A stretch of DNA of 64,000 bases from Rhabdochlamydiaceae bacterium (GTDB lineage Bacteria > Chlamydiota > Chlamydiia > Chlamydiales > Rhabdochlamydiaceae): NCBI GenBank assembly GCA_019745395.1, contig JAIETG010000016.1, forward strand, positions 1-64,000. The letters run 5' to 3'. Below, in pieces: positions 55,584 through 64,000 of this stretch; the stretch's first letter is position 1, and each line of letters opens with the position of its first letter. Position numbers and translations under genes: made by a program. The notes beneath the pieces were generated by a model. The model searched no databases and was not told the origin of the DNA. It saw nothing but the letters and a program-made list of their open reading frames with translations.

Positions 55584-56639
55584 TTAACGCACTTTTTTTT
55601 CTACTGCTTCGGATGGCCAAAGGCCGACGTTACTAGAAACATAAGATGAGCTCGTCTTCTTTTGTAAAAGCGCTTCTTTAGCACGATCTTTTATCCCTTG
55701 ACGATTATTTACCAAAACAAGACTGGAATTAATATAAAATTTGCCATGACCTTTTTCTGCCATTGCTTGATGTAGAGAAACGTGCTCACTTGCTCGCCCT
55801 TCATACCAGGATCCTTTAAGACTCTTTACCTTATAAATACCCATACCTCCAAAAGCAGACGCCACAGGAATCATCGAAGCTCCGCTTCCCTTCAAAAGGG
55901 AATCTCTAAAATTTACTTTTAGATAGTTTTTGGATATATTTGCTTGAGAAATCTGCTTCGTAGTATCACCCGTTTTCACGTAAGCTGCTAGATCATTCAT
56001 AACATACAACAAGCCACAAGACCAAGAGATTGGATCCAATCCATACGCAAACATTCCATCCCAATTCGAAGATGCAAAGCCCGAGGCTAGGCCATCAAGA
56101 TCCCATGAATCTTTAAGATCCATGTCAAGAACCATCATGTAATCAAACTTTTTGCAGTTCTTGCTTACATAAGCAAGATATTTATTGCGAAAATTAGCCA
56201 TACGATCAAATTCATTTTGGGCAAATTTACTGTCAGAAACCTCGCTCTTCATTAAATGTACTTTAGGATTGTTTTTTTGCCATGCTTTCAGCACTTCTCT
56301 TGTCTCATCATCGCTATCATATTCAAATAATACCACGCGATAATCTTTAAATAACCCACCGGTTTCTTCAATACGGCGCTCTACACTTTCTAACGATTTA
56401 GCACAATTATGAGCCAAGCCACAGATAACAACACGCGACTGGTTCATGCAAGCATATCCTGCACTCACACGATCAGCATATTCATTCTTGGAGTTTTGAT
56501 TAGAAGAAACTTCATGCTCAGCAAAAAACAAAGGCAACATATTTTCATTACCATCACTCAGACGAGACTGTTCTGCCGAAACAAAAATTAAATACATGCA
56601 AAAAAACACCATTAAATATCTGTTTTTCCAATGCCTCAT
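55584..56639 (-). CDS. exported glycosyltransferase-like protein
   Basis: 351 aa from the ATG at 56639, where GAGG precedes and a signal peptide begins (MRHWKNRYLMVFFCMYLIFVSA). The upstream extension is unlikely. GT-A-like core similar to CAP59/GT69-type enzymes: VVICGLAHNCAKSLESVE (about 70-87), VVLFEYDSDDET (about 103-114), a DxD metal motif in MVLDMDL (about 170-176), and AFGGMGIYK (about 269-277). Such enzymes act on glycans in the secretory route of eukaryotes, and an export signal in a bacterial one is odd. Acceptor unknown. Confidence 0.72.
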   Translation of the reverse strand: MRHWKNRYLMVFFCMYLIFVSAEQSRLSDGNENMLPLFFAEHEVSSNQNSKNEYADRVSAGYACMNQSRVVICGLAHNCAKSLESVERRIEETGGLFKDYRVVLFEYDSDDETREVLKAWQKNNPKVHLMKSEVSDSKFAQNEFDRMANFRNKYLAYVSKNCKKFDYMMVLDMDLKDSWDLDGLASGFASSNWDGMFAYGLDPISWSCGLLYVMNDLAAYVKTGDTTKQISQANISKNYLKVNFRDSLLKGSGASMIPVASAFGGMGIYKVKSLKGSWYEGRASEHVSLHQAMAEKGHGKFYINSSLVLVNNRQGIKDRAKEALLQKKTSSSYVSSNVGLWPSEAVEKKVR

Positions 56640-57056
56640 AAATGCAACCTCAAATTTTATCTTTTCACAAGAAATTTCTTTACATATTTCGTTATACAAC
56701 ACTCCTGTTTTTTTTCAACTCCTATTTGACAACAAATTTTTTTAAACGAATGACTTAAAAAAACAGTAAATCGCACTTGAAATAATTAAGAATTCGCGCC
56801 AAGTAGGACTTGGAATGCAACCTTACCAATATCTGTTGTAGGAAGTGAAGCTGTAAAAAAGAATGACACAAAGAATCACAAGAATAATAAAGCTATTAGC
56901 AACATGCCAATTGCTCATGAACTTGACATCCCCCACCCCCTAAAGGACTGGGTATGCCGCGCATCTGATCAGAAAAAAATTAGTAACGTTAGGAGAATCC
57001 CCCAAGGCTTTGAGGGATTCTCTGATATATTCACACTCATCTCTTTATTTTCGATT
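56640..57056. other. intergenic with a possible IS605-type end
   Basis: About 417 bp. At 56921-56962 the sequence ACTTGACATCCCCCACCC followed by CTAAAGGACTGGGTATGCCG resembles the right-end consensus of IS200/IS605 tnpB elements (TTGACATCCTCCCC...AAAGG.GGGGATTCC). At 56994-57021 AGAATCCC and GGGATTCT form an inverted repeat that may serve as a hairpin for convergent transcripts. No transposase remains. Confidence 0.3.
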
Positions 57057-57857
57057 TTATGCATCTATCCGCCCTTCAAAAACAAAAGCAGCTTTTCCTT
57101 GCATTTCAATCCGTTTTCCCTCTAGAGATTCCTCTATAGAAAACTCTAAGCATTCTCCAGATTTTGTCATAACTCGCAAAGGAGATGGCTGGGCTTTTTT
57201 CTGAAAAGAGACCAAAGCTGCGGCTGCAGCTCCTGTTCCACAAGAAAGAGTCTCTCCTTCAATTCCCCTTTCATAGGTTCTTATGCGAAGAGATCCATCC
57301 GATGCAACTTTAACAAAGTTAACATTAACTCCATCCGGAGCAAAGCGAGGATGGAAGCGGATCCATCTACCTATAACATCAACAGGATATTCTTCTAGAT
57401 CTTCGACAAAAACCACGGCATGAGGGAGTCCCGTATGTACAACAAAGACCTCATGAGAGACTTCATCTCCAATTACAATGCCCCAATGCAAGACTTTGGG
57501 AGTGGGAAGATCGATTCGAATGGTAGTTCCTTCAACACCACAAGAGAGCACCGCTTTTTGCGTCTCAATCCGAAACTTATCCTCTTTAAATCCTAAATGC
57601 TTCAAATATAGGGCAAGGCATCTCAGTCCATTACCGCATAAATCCGCTTCTAATCCATCGGAATTAAATATCCTCATACGAAAATCCGCAACACTAGAGG
57701 TTTGTAAAAGGATCAGCCCATCCGCTCCTATGCCCCAATTACGGGCGCATAAAAAACGGACTAGCTGTTGATTATGTAAAGGAAAAGAGGCTGATCTGTC
57801 ATCTATAATGATGAAATCATTACCACTTCCTTGGTATTTAGAAAATAATAGTTTCAA
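57057..57857 (-). CDS. dapF: diaminopimelate epimerase
   Basis: 266 aa. Interconverts LL- and meso-diaminopimelate for peptidoglycan/lysine. The two catalytic Cys are Cys74 (EADLCGNGLRC) and the one in LSCGTGAAAAA (about 213). In chlamydiae this enzyme has also been linked to glutamate racemisation. 3 bp after clpP; glyA-clpP-dapF is the Chlamydia order. Confidence 0.96.
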   Translation of the reverse strand: MKLLFSKYQGSGNDFIIIDDRSASFPLHNQQLVRFLCARNWGIGADGLILLQTSSVADFRMRIFNSDGLEADLCGNGLRCLALYLKHLGFKEDKFRIETQKAVLSCGVEGTTIRIDLPTPKVLHWGIVIGDEVSHEVFVVHTGLPHAVVFVEDLEEYPVDVIGRWIRFHPRFAPDGVNVNFVKVASDGSLRIRTYERGIEGETLSCGTGAAAAALVSFQKKAQPSPLRVMTKSGECLEFSIEESLEGKRIEMQGKAAFVFEGRIDA

Positions 57858-57860
57858 AGA

Positions 57861-58457
57861 CTACACGATCTCCTTAAAGTGCGTAACAACCTTGTCTAAT
57901 AGCCCAAATTCTAGAGCTTCATCAGCGCTCATCCAAGTATCTCTGTCAAGGACTCTATCAATCGTTTGATAATCTTTTCCTGTTGCTTTTACGTAGATCT
58001 GAATAAGAGCTGCTCTCGTCTTTAATATCTCTTTGGCATGAATATCCAAATCTGTTGCTTGACCTCGGATAAGTCCGCTGATCAAAGGTTGGTGGATCAT
58101 AATCCGAGAGTTTGGTGTTGCAAATCTACGACCTGGGACGGCACATAAGCTCAAAATAGATCCCATAGAGGCAGCAAGACCTGTTACTAACGTTGTTACA
58201 GGCGATGTAATCATCTTAACTTGATCCCAAATCGCAAAACCAGAATCGACAGATCCCCCTGGAGAATTAATTACAAAAAGGATGGGTTTTCCGGGATCTA
58301 CTAGCTCTAAATACCACAATTTACGAATGATGTCTTTTGTGCTATCTCCATCTACGGCATCAGAGAGAAAAATGCGGCGGGATTTCAGTAAAAGCTCGTC
58401 GATCTTTTGATCTACGGGCTTCATTTTTTTCTCCGGTTCTGTTTCTTCGTGTTCCAT
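57861..58457 (-). CDS. clpP: ClpP serine protease subunit
   Basis: 198 aa. Cytoplasmic barrel protease acting with ClpX/ClpA-type unfoldases. Catalytic Ser98 (GLAASMGS), His122 (IMIHQPLI) and Asp173 (DRDTWMS). The N-terminal acidic extension ([10 protein letters not shown]) is longer than in E. coli, and may not be cleaved. Between glyA and dapF as in Chlamydia, where this is one of two ClpP paralogues. Confidence 0.95.
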   Translation of the reverse strand: MEHEETEPEKKMKPVDQKIDELLLKSRRIFLSDAVDGDSTKDIIRKLWYLELVDPGKPILFVINSPGGSVDSGFAIWDQVKMITSPVTTLVTGLAASMGSILSLCAVPGRRFATPNSRIMIHQPLISGLIRGQATDLDIHAKEILKTRAALIQIYVKATGKDYQTIDRVLDRDTWMSADEALEFGLLDKVVTHFKEIV

Positions 58458-58486
58458 GGAATCTCCTTCCTGTAAGATATATAATT

Positions 58487-59953
58487 TTAGTCTAAGACAA
58501 GTTCTGGGTAAAGGGGAAATCTCTGCAGAAGCTCTTGATTGCTTTGCAAGACATTTTCTAGTACTTTCGGTTCAATCTGAATACCGCTCGCCTTATCATT
58601 AGAAACAGGCTTTGTTGCCTGCAATAGCAAGACGATATTATTCGCGATCTGCTCCATCTCTTTTTCTTTCATGCCAAGAGTTGTTAATGCAGGAGCTCCA
58701 ATTCGAATCCCTGAGGCATGCCAAGCTCCATTGCTATCAAAAGGGATCACATTGCGATTAACAGTAAATCCAGCTTGCGTAAGAGCTGCCTCAGCCTGCC
58801 TTCCTGTTAATCCAAAGCTTTCAGCTACATTGAAAACCAGAAGATGATTATCTGTTCCTCCTGTCACTACCTCCACCCCTTTGGACATCAATTGGCTTGC
58901 AAGTTTTTGCGCATTGACAATGACTTGCTTTGCATATGTTTGAAAAGAAGGCTGCTGGGCCTCTTTAAAAGCAATTGCTTTAGCGGCAATAACATGCTCT
59001 AAAGGTCCCCCTAAGATAATTGGACATCCTTTATTAACAGTGTCCTTAAATTCCTGCGTACAAAGCACTACGCCCCCACGTGGGCCTCTTAATGTTTTAT
59101 GTGTAGTAGAAGTGACAATGTGAGCATAAGGGATCGGATTGTATTCTCCTTGCATCGCTTTTCCTGCAACAAGTCCCGCAAAATGCGCCATATCCACCAA
59201 CAATACTGCGCCAACAGAATCTGCGATCTCTCGCATTGTTGCAAAATTGATTAACCGAGAATAGGAAGAATAGCCCGCTACCAAGATCAGAGGTTTTTCT
59301 TTTTTCACTTGTTCGTGCAAGGCTGCATAATCAATAAGTCCTGTCTTTCGATCGACTTCATAAGTGACAGATTGCATCATCTTAGCGGAAACATTGTGTC
59401 TATATCCGTGAGTAAGATGTCCGCCAGAACCAAGAGCTAGGCCCATGATTTTCTGATTGACTAAGACCTTCCGTAGCTTTTCGTATTCCTCAGAAGAAAG
59501 CTCATCCACCGTCTTCTTCCCTAAAATCTCCACCTCTCTAGACTGCACTCTTTGAATCAAAATAGCCCAATAAGCAACTAAATTAGCATCCGCTCCAGAG
59601 TGGGGTTGCACATAGGCATGATCACAACCAAAAAGAGTTTTAAGCTCTTGAACCGCTAGGTCTTCAATTGCATCCACGTTTTCGCAACCAGCATAGAATC
59701 TACGTCCAGGAAATCCTTCTGCATATTTATCTGTGAGCAAATTGCCCATGGCAAGCTGCACTGACAAGGAGGAATAATTTTCTGATGCGATCAATTTCAA
59801 ATGAGATCTTTGATCTTTCAGCTCCTGCTCAATTTTTTGTACGACTAAAGGATTGTGTTCTTGCAAATGATCCCACGCAGCCAAATACGCAATCGCGGCC
59901 TTAGACCGGCCTTTTTCAGGCACCTTCTGAAAATATTTCTCTAAATAAGACAT
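58487..59953 (-). CDS. glyA: serine hydroxymethyltransferase
   Basis: 488 aa, about 70 longer than usual GlyA, as known in chlamydiae. The extra stretch is around 140-175 ([22 protein letters not shown]). PLP-binding Lys in [17 protein letters not shown] (about 261-277), [15 protein letters not shown] near 55-69. Transfers the serine side chain to tetrahydrofolate, giving glycine and one-carbon units. First gene of glyA-clpP-dapF. Confidence 0.96.
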   Translation of the reverse strand: MSYLEKYFQKVPEKGRSKAAIAYLAAWDHLQEHNPLVVQKIEQELKDQRSHLKLIASENYSSLSVQLAMGNLLTDKYAEGFPGRRFYAGCENVDAIEDLAVQELKTLFGCDHAYVQPHSGADANLVAYWAILIQRVQSREVEILGKKTVDELSSEEYEKLRKVLVNQKIMGLALGSGGHLTHGYRHNVSAKMMQSVTYEVDRKTGLIDYAALHEQVKKEKPLILVAGYSSYSRLINFATMREIADSVGAVLLVDMAHFAGLVAGKAMQGEYNPIPYAHIVTSTTHKTLRGPRGGVVLCTQEFKDTVNKGCPIILGGPLEHVIAAKAIAFKEAQQPSFQTYAKQVIVNAQKLASQLMSKGVEVVTGGTDNHLLVFNVAESFGLTGRQAEAALTQAGFTVNRNVIPFDSNGAWHASGIRIGAPALTTLGMKEKEMEQIANNIVLLLQATKPVSNDKASGIQIEPKVLENVLQSNQELLQRFPLYPELVLD

Positions 59954-60053
59954 CGTATCCTCCCGTGAAGCTTCGCTGAAAATCTACATGCGCAAACACA
60001 AGTATATTTCTCGCGGATTTCCTTGTTAAGGATAATCCGCAAAAAAGCATTCT

Positions 60054-61385
60054 TTACTGTTTCGTTCTGGAAAATTTCCAATAATTTAGCTGTTCTAAAG
60101 TAATCCCAAGCCCGACAATGCGACTTGGGTCCATATCTCGCAAATCTTCTGATACATCCTCAATAAAAAGCTGAAGAGCTTCCTTTGGGATAATTTTCAC
60201 AGCTTCCAAAGAAACGTCCCTCTCTTGTAGCTCCCCAAGAATAATTCTTCGAAGAAGCGCTCTTCGCTCTGTTCGATATCTTACGCGAACCTCATCAAAT
60301 CCCACAGCTTTGACTGTTTCATCATACACACCACATGTTCGCAAATAAGAAAAAACATACAAATCAAGAAGAGGCCTAAGGTCCTGCAACTCATATATAC
60401 AAATAACAGCAGAAATATAATCATCTTTATTCACATCATTAAAAGACAATGGAACAAAATTATTTTTAATCAGAGGAATATTAGAACTAAGACGAGCTGT
60501 CCGTTTATTAACATCAGAAAAAGCCTGCAAATAAGTAACATGCACTAACAAAAAAAAGCTTTGCTCATAAGGATCCTCAATTTGCGCAGCTTTTTGCGCA
60601 ATAACATCGAGTCGCATCTGCAATTGCTTCGGATCCTCATATGGAATATATGTAGATCCACCTATGCGAACTCCATAATCCCTGACTTTACCTGCGTACT
60701 GAGCTTCTACAAGTCCATCTGATAAAAGATAATGTAAAGTACAAATAACCTGCCTATCAACCCTCAAACGAGGAGCCTGATCGACTAAATAGCGAATAGC
60801 CTCTTTGTGGTTAAGGATCATGATCTTTTCTTCATCTAATTTCCCCTCTGCAGGAGATCCTTCTAAAAGCAACCTCTCTGTTTCAAGCAGCGAATACGTA
60901 TTGCCTTCTAGTCTAGATGAGTTATAAGAAAGGTCGACAAGTAATCGATTATAAATTTGATGAGCATATGTTCCCGCTAGATCTTCTAGTCTAGATCGTT
61001 TTCCAGATTGGTTTAATAGAAGCCTTAGCTCCTTCGAAATATAAAAACTTTGGTTAGGCTCATAAGATTCGATCCATTGATCAGCATACGCAACGGGGAT
61101 ACGCTCGTAAAGAGGCCTTCGGACAAAAGCGACAATCTCTTCACTGTGTGGACTAAAAGGCAAATACGTTGATTTCAATGGAGATAAAACTATCTTATAT
61201 TTAGTGCCGCTCTTATTTCCAAATTTCTCAACAACTCCTTCGCGAACCATTTCGGACAACCAACGACGCACGCTCCTATCAGAACATGTACCACCCAACT
61301 TTTCAACAAGGCTCCGTAAAGATGTGAAATCATTTTCCTGACTAAGCAATCGCAATACGGCCATTTTCTTAGATTTATCGGCCAT
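60054..61385 (-). CDS. Fic-fold protein with N-terminal winged helix
   Basis: 443 aa. Winged-helix DNA-binding domain (about 1-65), then a Fic fold. The inhibitory motif is intact (S156-SRL-E160-G161). The active motif HPFxDGNKR reads Q287-A-F-S-D291-V-N293-K294-R295, so the catalytic His is Gln and a Gly is Val. That degenerate form (QxFxDVNKR) is widespread in this Fic subgroup, so AMP transfer is improbable. The protein probably acts as a regulator. The ATG follows GGGGGATT, and GGCC words lie over and before the start, suggesting autoregulation. Confidence 0.85.
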   Translation of the reverse strand: MADKSKKMAVLRLLSQENDFTSLRSLVEKLGGTCSDRSVRRWLSEMVREGVVEKFGNKSGTKYKIVLSPLKSTYLPFSPHSEEIVAFVRRPLYERIPVAYADQWIESYEPNQSFYISKELRLLLNQSGKRSRLEDLAGTYAHQIYNRLLVDLSYNSSRLEGNTYSLLETERLLLEGSPAEGKLDEEKIMILNHKEAIRYLVDQAPRLRVDRQVICTLHYLLSDGLVEAQYAGKVRDYGVRIGGSTYIPYEDPKQLQMRLDVIAQKAAQIEDPYEQSFFLLVHVTYLQAFSDVNKRTARLSSNIPLIKNNFVPLSFNDVNKDDYISAVICIYELQDLRPLLDLYVFSYLRTCGVYDETVKAVGFDEVRVRYRTERRALLRRIILGELQERDVSLEAVKIIPKEALQLFIEDVSEDLRDMDPSRIVGLGITLEQLNYWKFSRTKQ

Positions 61386-61476
61386 AATCCCCCCTCAGAA
61401 CCTTCAATATACGGCCAAATTACCACAATTACGGCCAAAAATCAACCCTTTTCGGCCATTTTCTGGCCGAAAAGGG
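61352..61476. promoter_or_regulatory. GGCC-word operator array at the Fic-like gene
   Basis: ACGGCCA words at 61358-61364, 61411-61417 and 61431-61437, CGGCCAT over the Fic start (61378-61384), and a perfect 13-bp inverted repeat CCCTTTTCGGCCA (61446-61458) / TGGCCGAAAAGGG (61464-61476). TACGGCCAAA at 61410 and 61430 are 20 bp apart, two helical turns. The palindrome may double as a terminator for the symporter gene (TTGATTTTT follows on minus). Confidence 0.6.
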
Positions 61477-61489
61477 AAAAACATCCCCA

Positions 61490-62665
61490 TTATTTTTTTT
61501 CACGAGCAAAATCTAAATCCATCTTTTTCATACGGCATACAACCCTATCTACGACCTGAGCAAAGGCTCCATTGCCTAAAACATTGGCGCATGTAATCAC
61601 AGGATCAAAAAGGATGTAAAGAGCTGTAATCAAAGAAAGCATTTCCCCATTAAGACCTAAATAAGCCTCAAGAATCGGAAGCATAACAAGAACTCCTCCC
61701 CCTGGTATGGCCGCTACAGAAAATTTTGCTAACACAAAAGAAATAGCAAAAGGAAAATAACTGAGCAAAGTTGGCTCTTCTACTCCAAAGCTTTTGAGTA
61801 TCGCAAAAGCAAATATAGGAATAGCAAAACAATCCCCTATCAAATGAATATTTACTGTAGCCGGAACTACAGATTTAGCAAGGCTTGCATTTTTACTATT
61901 TTTTTCCACTCCCAAGATCGTAAAAGGCATGGCAGCTGCGCTGGACATACTCCCCAGTCCAGCCATACCAGCAGGCAGCATATTTTTTATGCTTTGAATA
62001 AAGGGCTTATACTGAAATCTATTTGCCACCAGATAAATGAACCCAACGTACAAGCATAAAGCACCAGCCACTAAAGCAAAAATCAACGCATAGTTTTGCA
62101 AGATCAACAAAAAGACCCCATCATCCATGAGCTTAACAATAAATCCTGAAATAAAAAGAGGAATAACATACACAATCGCCTTAAGAAGAAAAGAAGTAAC
62201 CTTCTCCAAAATTACAGATGCTTTTCTTGCAAAAACAGGAAAAGCCGAGCCACAAATAATCCCAAACAACACCCCTAAAAACATCGCTTTTCCATTAGAG
62301 AGTAGTTTAGGCAAAGAAAAACTATAGAGAGGAACCAAAGAGGAATGATCTGAAGGAATTTGCATTGAAAGATCGAACTGATAAGCAACCTTCCCGGCAA
62401 AGAAGCTGAGCATTGTAGAAGTCAGATTTGAAACACAAATAGCAACAAGCATAAGAAGGATTCCCCAAGATGCTTTCTTAGCAAGATTTGAGCAAGTTTG
62501 AAATAAGAGACCAAAAATGAGAACAGGGAGCACAAAAAGGATCACAGATTTTAAAGATAGACTCATACCATAGAGCACAGATTTACAAACTTGCGGCATC
62601 CACGGGAAAGATAGTCCTACTAAAGCAATAACTGCCACGAGGATAATTTGAATATAACGAAACAT
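61490..62665 (-). CDS. sodium/proton dicarboxylate symporter (SDF family)
   Basis: 391 aa, about 8 membrane segments plus re-entrant hairpins. Family blocks: SMSSAAAMPFTILGVEKN (about 248-265, the SSSS...TLP serine loop, here SMSSAAAMP) and AAIPGGGVLVMLPILEAYLG (about 325-345). Imports glutamate/aspartate or C4-dicarboxylates; relevant for an intracellular parasite with amino acid need. Own transcription unit. Confidence 0.88.
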   Translation of the reverse strand: MFRYIQIILVAVIALVGLSFPWMPQVCKSVLYGMSLSLKSVILFVLPVLIFGLLFQTCSNLAKKASWGILLMLVAICVSNLTSTMLSFFAGKVAYQFDLSMQIPSDHSSLVPLYSFSLPKLLSNGKAMFLGVLFGIICGSAFPVFARKASVILEKVTSFLLKAIVYVIPLFISGFIVKLMDDGVFLLILQNYALIFALVAGALCLYVGFIYLVANRFQYKPFIQSIKNMLPAGMAGLGSMSSAAAMPFTILGVEKNSKNASLAKSVVPATVNIHLIGDCFAIPIFAFAILKSFGVEEPTLLSYFPFAISFVLAKFSVAAIPGGGVLVMLPILEAYLGLNGEMLSLITALYILFDPVITCANVLGNGAFAQVVDRVVCRMKKMDLDFAREKK

Positions 62666-63060
62666 GACATCTCCATTTAACTATTACGTTGATTGCATTT
62701 TTTGAAAATAAATAAGAAAAAAAGATATTATAGGCTGGAGCCAGCCGTAGTAGTCGTGAAAGTAGATGTGGTTAGGAAGGACTCACAAAACATTAATAAC
62801 CTCATACAAAGCCAAGGTTCTCATTTTATCGATTTAAAAAGCAATTGCATTTTCACACACCCAATTGTGCCATTTTGCCAATCATTTACGATTCAGATTC
62901 ACCCACGAAAACTCTTCGCGAGGTAGATTCTTCGTCATCTTAATCTTATAAAAACAGAACATAGCTCTAAAGGCCCCCGCACATTCCGGAAACCAAAAGA
63001 GCTAAAACAATATCCTGTAAAATAAAAAAGATTCGCCTTTAGGTTTGTTTAGAAAACTAG
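62666..63060. other. intergenic, nothing recognised
   Basis: About 395 bp upstream of the symporter and downstream of the 144-aa gene. One open frame (77 codons from 62693) has no credible start signal and implausible composition. The symporter promoter is expected near 62700-62750; no strong match seen. Confidence 0.5.
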
Positions 63061-63495
63061 CTAGACTTTTGATTCAGCCTGTTGAGTTGCACTCGCACAT
63101 AATGCTTTTACAGAGATGAAAGCATCATACACTTTCTCCAACGCCGTTTTTTCCTCTAAACAATGTTTATCTAAACAATCGCCATATAACGCTTCTACAG
63201 ATTCACAAGAACTAGCCTCTTCAGAGATCTGTGCACATGTATCATATTCTGACTGTTCTTTAGCGCAATTTACTATCGCTCTTTCTCGACAATCAGAATA
63301 AACGCCGTTTAAATTTTGATTAACTTCAAGCAAACCAGCCAAAGAAAAACAGCGACGCGCAACTTCTCTAGTAATTTGATCCCCAGCGTTCAGATTTTTC
63401 TTAAGCTGCTCTCCGACAACAAAAGATGCAGTCATAAGCCCAACCATCGCAAACATAACCTTTGAGGGTGCACTAGTATAAGGCACTAAAGACAT
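63061..63495 (-). CDS. small Cys-rich protein with one N-terminal helix
   Basis: 144 aa after AAGGGGAATAATC. A hydrophobic segment (about 12-28, KVMFAMVGLMTASFVVG) is followed by a helical domain with Cys at about 49, 70, 78, 88, 98 and later (nine in all). Family unknown. Cys-rich, one-helix plan recalls the 121-aa protein at 42932. Possibly membrane-bound with disulfides, as in chlamydial envelope proteins. Confidence 0.65.
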   Translation of the reverse strand: MSLVPYTSAPSKVMFAMVGLMTASFVVGEQLKKNLNAGDQITREVARRCFSLAGLLEVNQNLNGVYSDCRERAIVNCAKEQSEYDTCAQISEEASSCESVEALYGDCLDKHCLEEKTALEKVYDAFISVKALCASATQQAESKV

Positions 63496-63555
63496 GATTA
63501 TTCCCCTTATTTTTTAATATTCATATTGTTTTTTATCGTTATTCCCGCCGTCAAC

Positions 63556-64000
63556 CTATGTATTTCCGTTCTCTCTCTGAGAGACTATACCGGCCCCCTT
63601 GGAGATTAAACTACTTGATTCAGCTTCTGCATCCTTGAGTTTTCTTTCCAAAGCTGATAAAGGAGCTTTTCGTAATGCAGAAGATTGCCCTCTGTTCTCA
63701 GATCCTTCGGATTTAGAAACCAATGCGGCCGCCTGAGAGACTAACCTCTGCGCCGAACCAATTTCTTCGACATTTCGTGCCAACGGATCTGCTGCCTTTT
63801 CCAACCCTGCGCTTTCGACTAACGGGATCATTTCTTGGGCACCGCTACCAGAACCTAATAATACAGGAGAAGCATTGGTCGAATTGAATTCAACAGGCAA
63901 CGTACTCGAAGTATTGAGCGAATTGAGTCCGCACATTCCTAACACCTGAATTGACAATTCACTAATCGAACCAGTAACAGAAGAAGAAGCTGAGAGGCTA
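63556..64000 (-). CDS. Ser-rich hypothetical protein, 5' end outside the window
   Basis: The frame is open from 63556 to the window edge, so the true start is beyond 64000; an internal TTG at 63957 is unlikely to be it. Visible part: Ser/Ala/Glu-rich and probably disordered, without hydrophobic segments, ending in a helical stretch (ALERKLKDAEAE). The composition fits a type III substrate or its chaperone partner. It lies 60 bp upstream of the 144-aa gene and may share its operon. Confidence 0.55.
   Translation of the reverse strand, partial: SLSASSSVTGSISELSIQVLGMCGLNSLNTSSTLPVEFNSTNASPVLLGSGSGAQEMIPLVESAGLEKAADPLARNVEEIGSAQRLVSQAAALVSKSEGSENRGQSSALRKAPLSALERKLKDAEAESSSLISKGAGIVSQRENGNT

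Noticed and set aside
62693-62926. 77-codon open frame upstream of the symporter
   Set aside because: No Shine-Dalgarno, implausible composition, lies in the expected promoter region.

Overview
The window is a chromosome segment of a member of the Chlamydiota (Chlamydiales). Several gene neighbourhoods are the ones known from this phylum: leuS-waaA, smpB-dnaN-recF, glyA-clpP-dapF, a TolQ/TolR pair, and a shikimate cluster with a fused AroDE. GlyA is long (488 aa), as in chlamydiae. Two Lpg1974/MOMP-type porins, a complete biotin operon, a secretin of 1426 aa and several host-interaction-like proteins point, by inference, to a family outside the Chlamydiaceae (Rhabdochlamydia/Simkania/Waddlia-like). 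I cannot fix the genus without a search. There is no rRNA, CRISPR array, prophage or intact transposon. Four tRNA genes are present: Met or Ile2 (CAU), fMet, Pro (UGG) and Leu (UAG).

Layout. 0-7 kb: dtd, then an operon of a repeat-rich secretin, a lipoprotein-like TPR protein and yidD. 7-9.4 kb: a porin, then a debris zone with a broken gene, the 3' end of a group II intron and an orphan PKD-domain protein. 9.7-21.2 kb: two tRNAs, waaA, leuS, a disordered 819-aa effector-like protein, smpB, dnaN and recF. 21.2-29.9 kb: recF debris, an SDR oxidoreductase, a GIY-YIG protein, pgi, tRNA-Pro, a decayed tandem copy of a chlamydial gene next to its intact parent, trmB, tolQ/tolR and an exported NUDIX hydrolase. 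30-35 kb: a solenoid protein with an acidic tail, tRNA-Leu, an exported cupin, a broken aspartate racemase, a gene frameshifted in a T7 run, and a winged-helix regulator. 35-40.7 kb: the five-gene biotin operon, then AlaX and an AIG2-like protein. 40.8-43.3 kb: a PARG-like protein and a VanX-type dipeptidase. 43.3-48.6 kb: aroDE-aroB-aroA-aroK-aroC. 48.7-51.4 kb: a peptide transporter coupled to leucyl aminopeptidase. 51.4-56.7 kb: an unknown protein, a second porin, an orphan solute-binding protein and an exported glycosyltransferase. 57-60 kb: glyA-clpP-dapF. 60-64 kb: a Fic-like regulator with its own operator array, a dicarboxylate symporter and two small unknown proteins, the last cut by the window edge.

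The strongest candidate for something new is the gene fused by an ATGA overlap to the end of the biotin operon. It carries a full ferritin-like di-iron ligand set (Glu37, Glu64xxHis67, Glu134, Glu164xxHis167), while none of the known genes for making the pimeloyl precursor (bioC, bioH, bioW and others) is in the window. Next comes the PARG-like protein, a probable eraser of host poly(ADP-ribose). A recurring theme is decay of tandem copies beside intact genes. Metabolically the window covers biotin synthesis, chorismate synthesis, meso-diaminopimelate, di-/tripeptide import with hydrolysis, and Kdo addition to lipid A.
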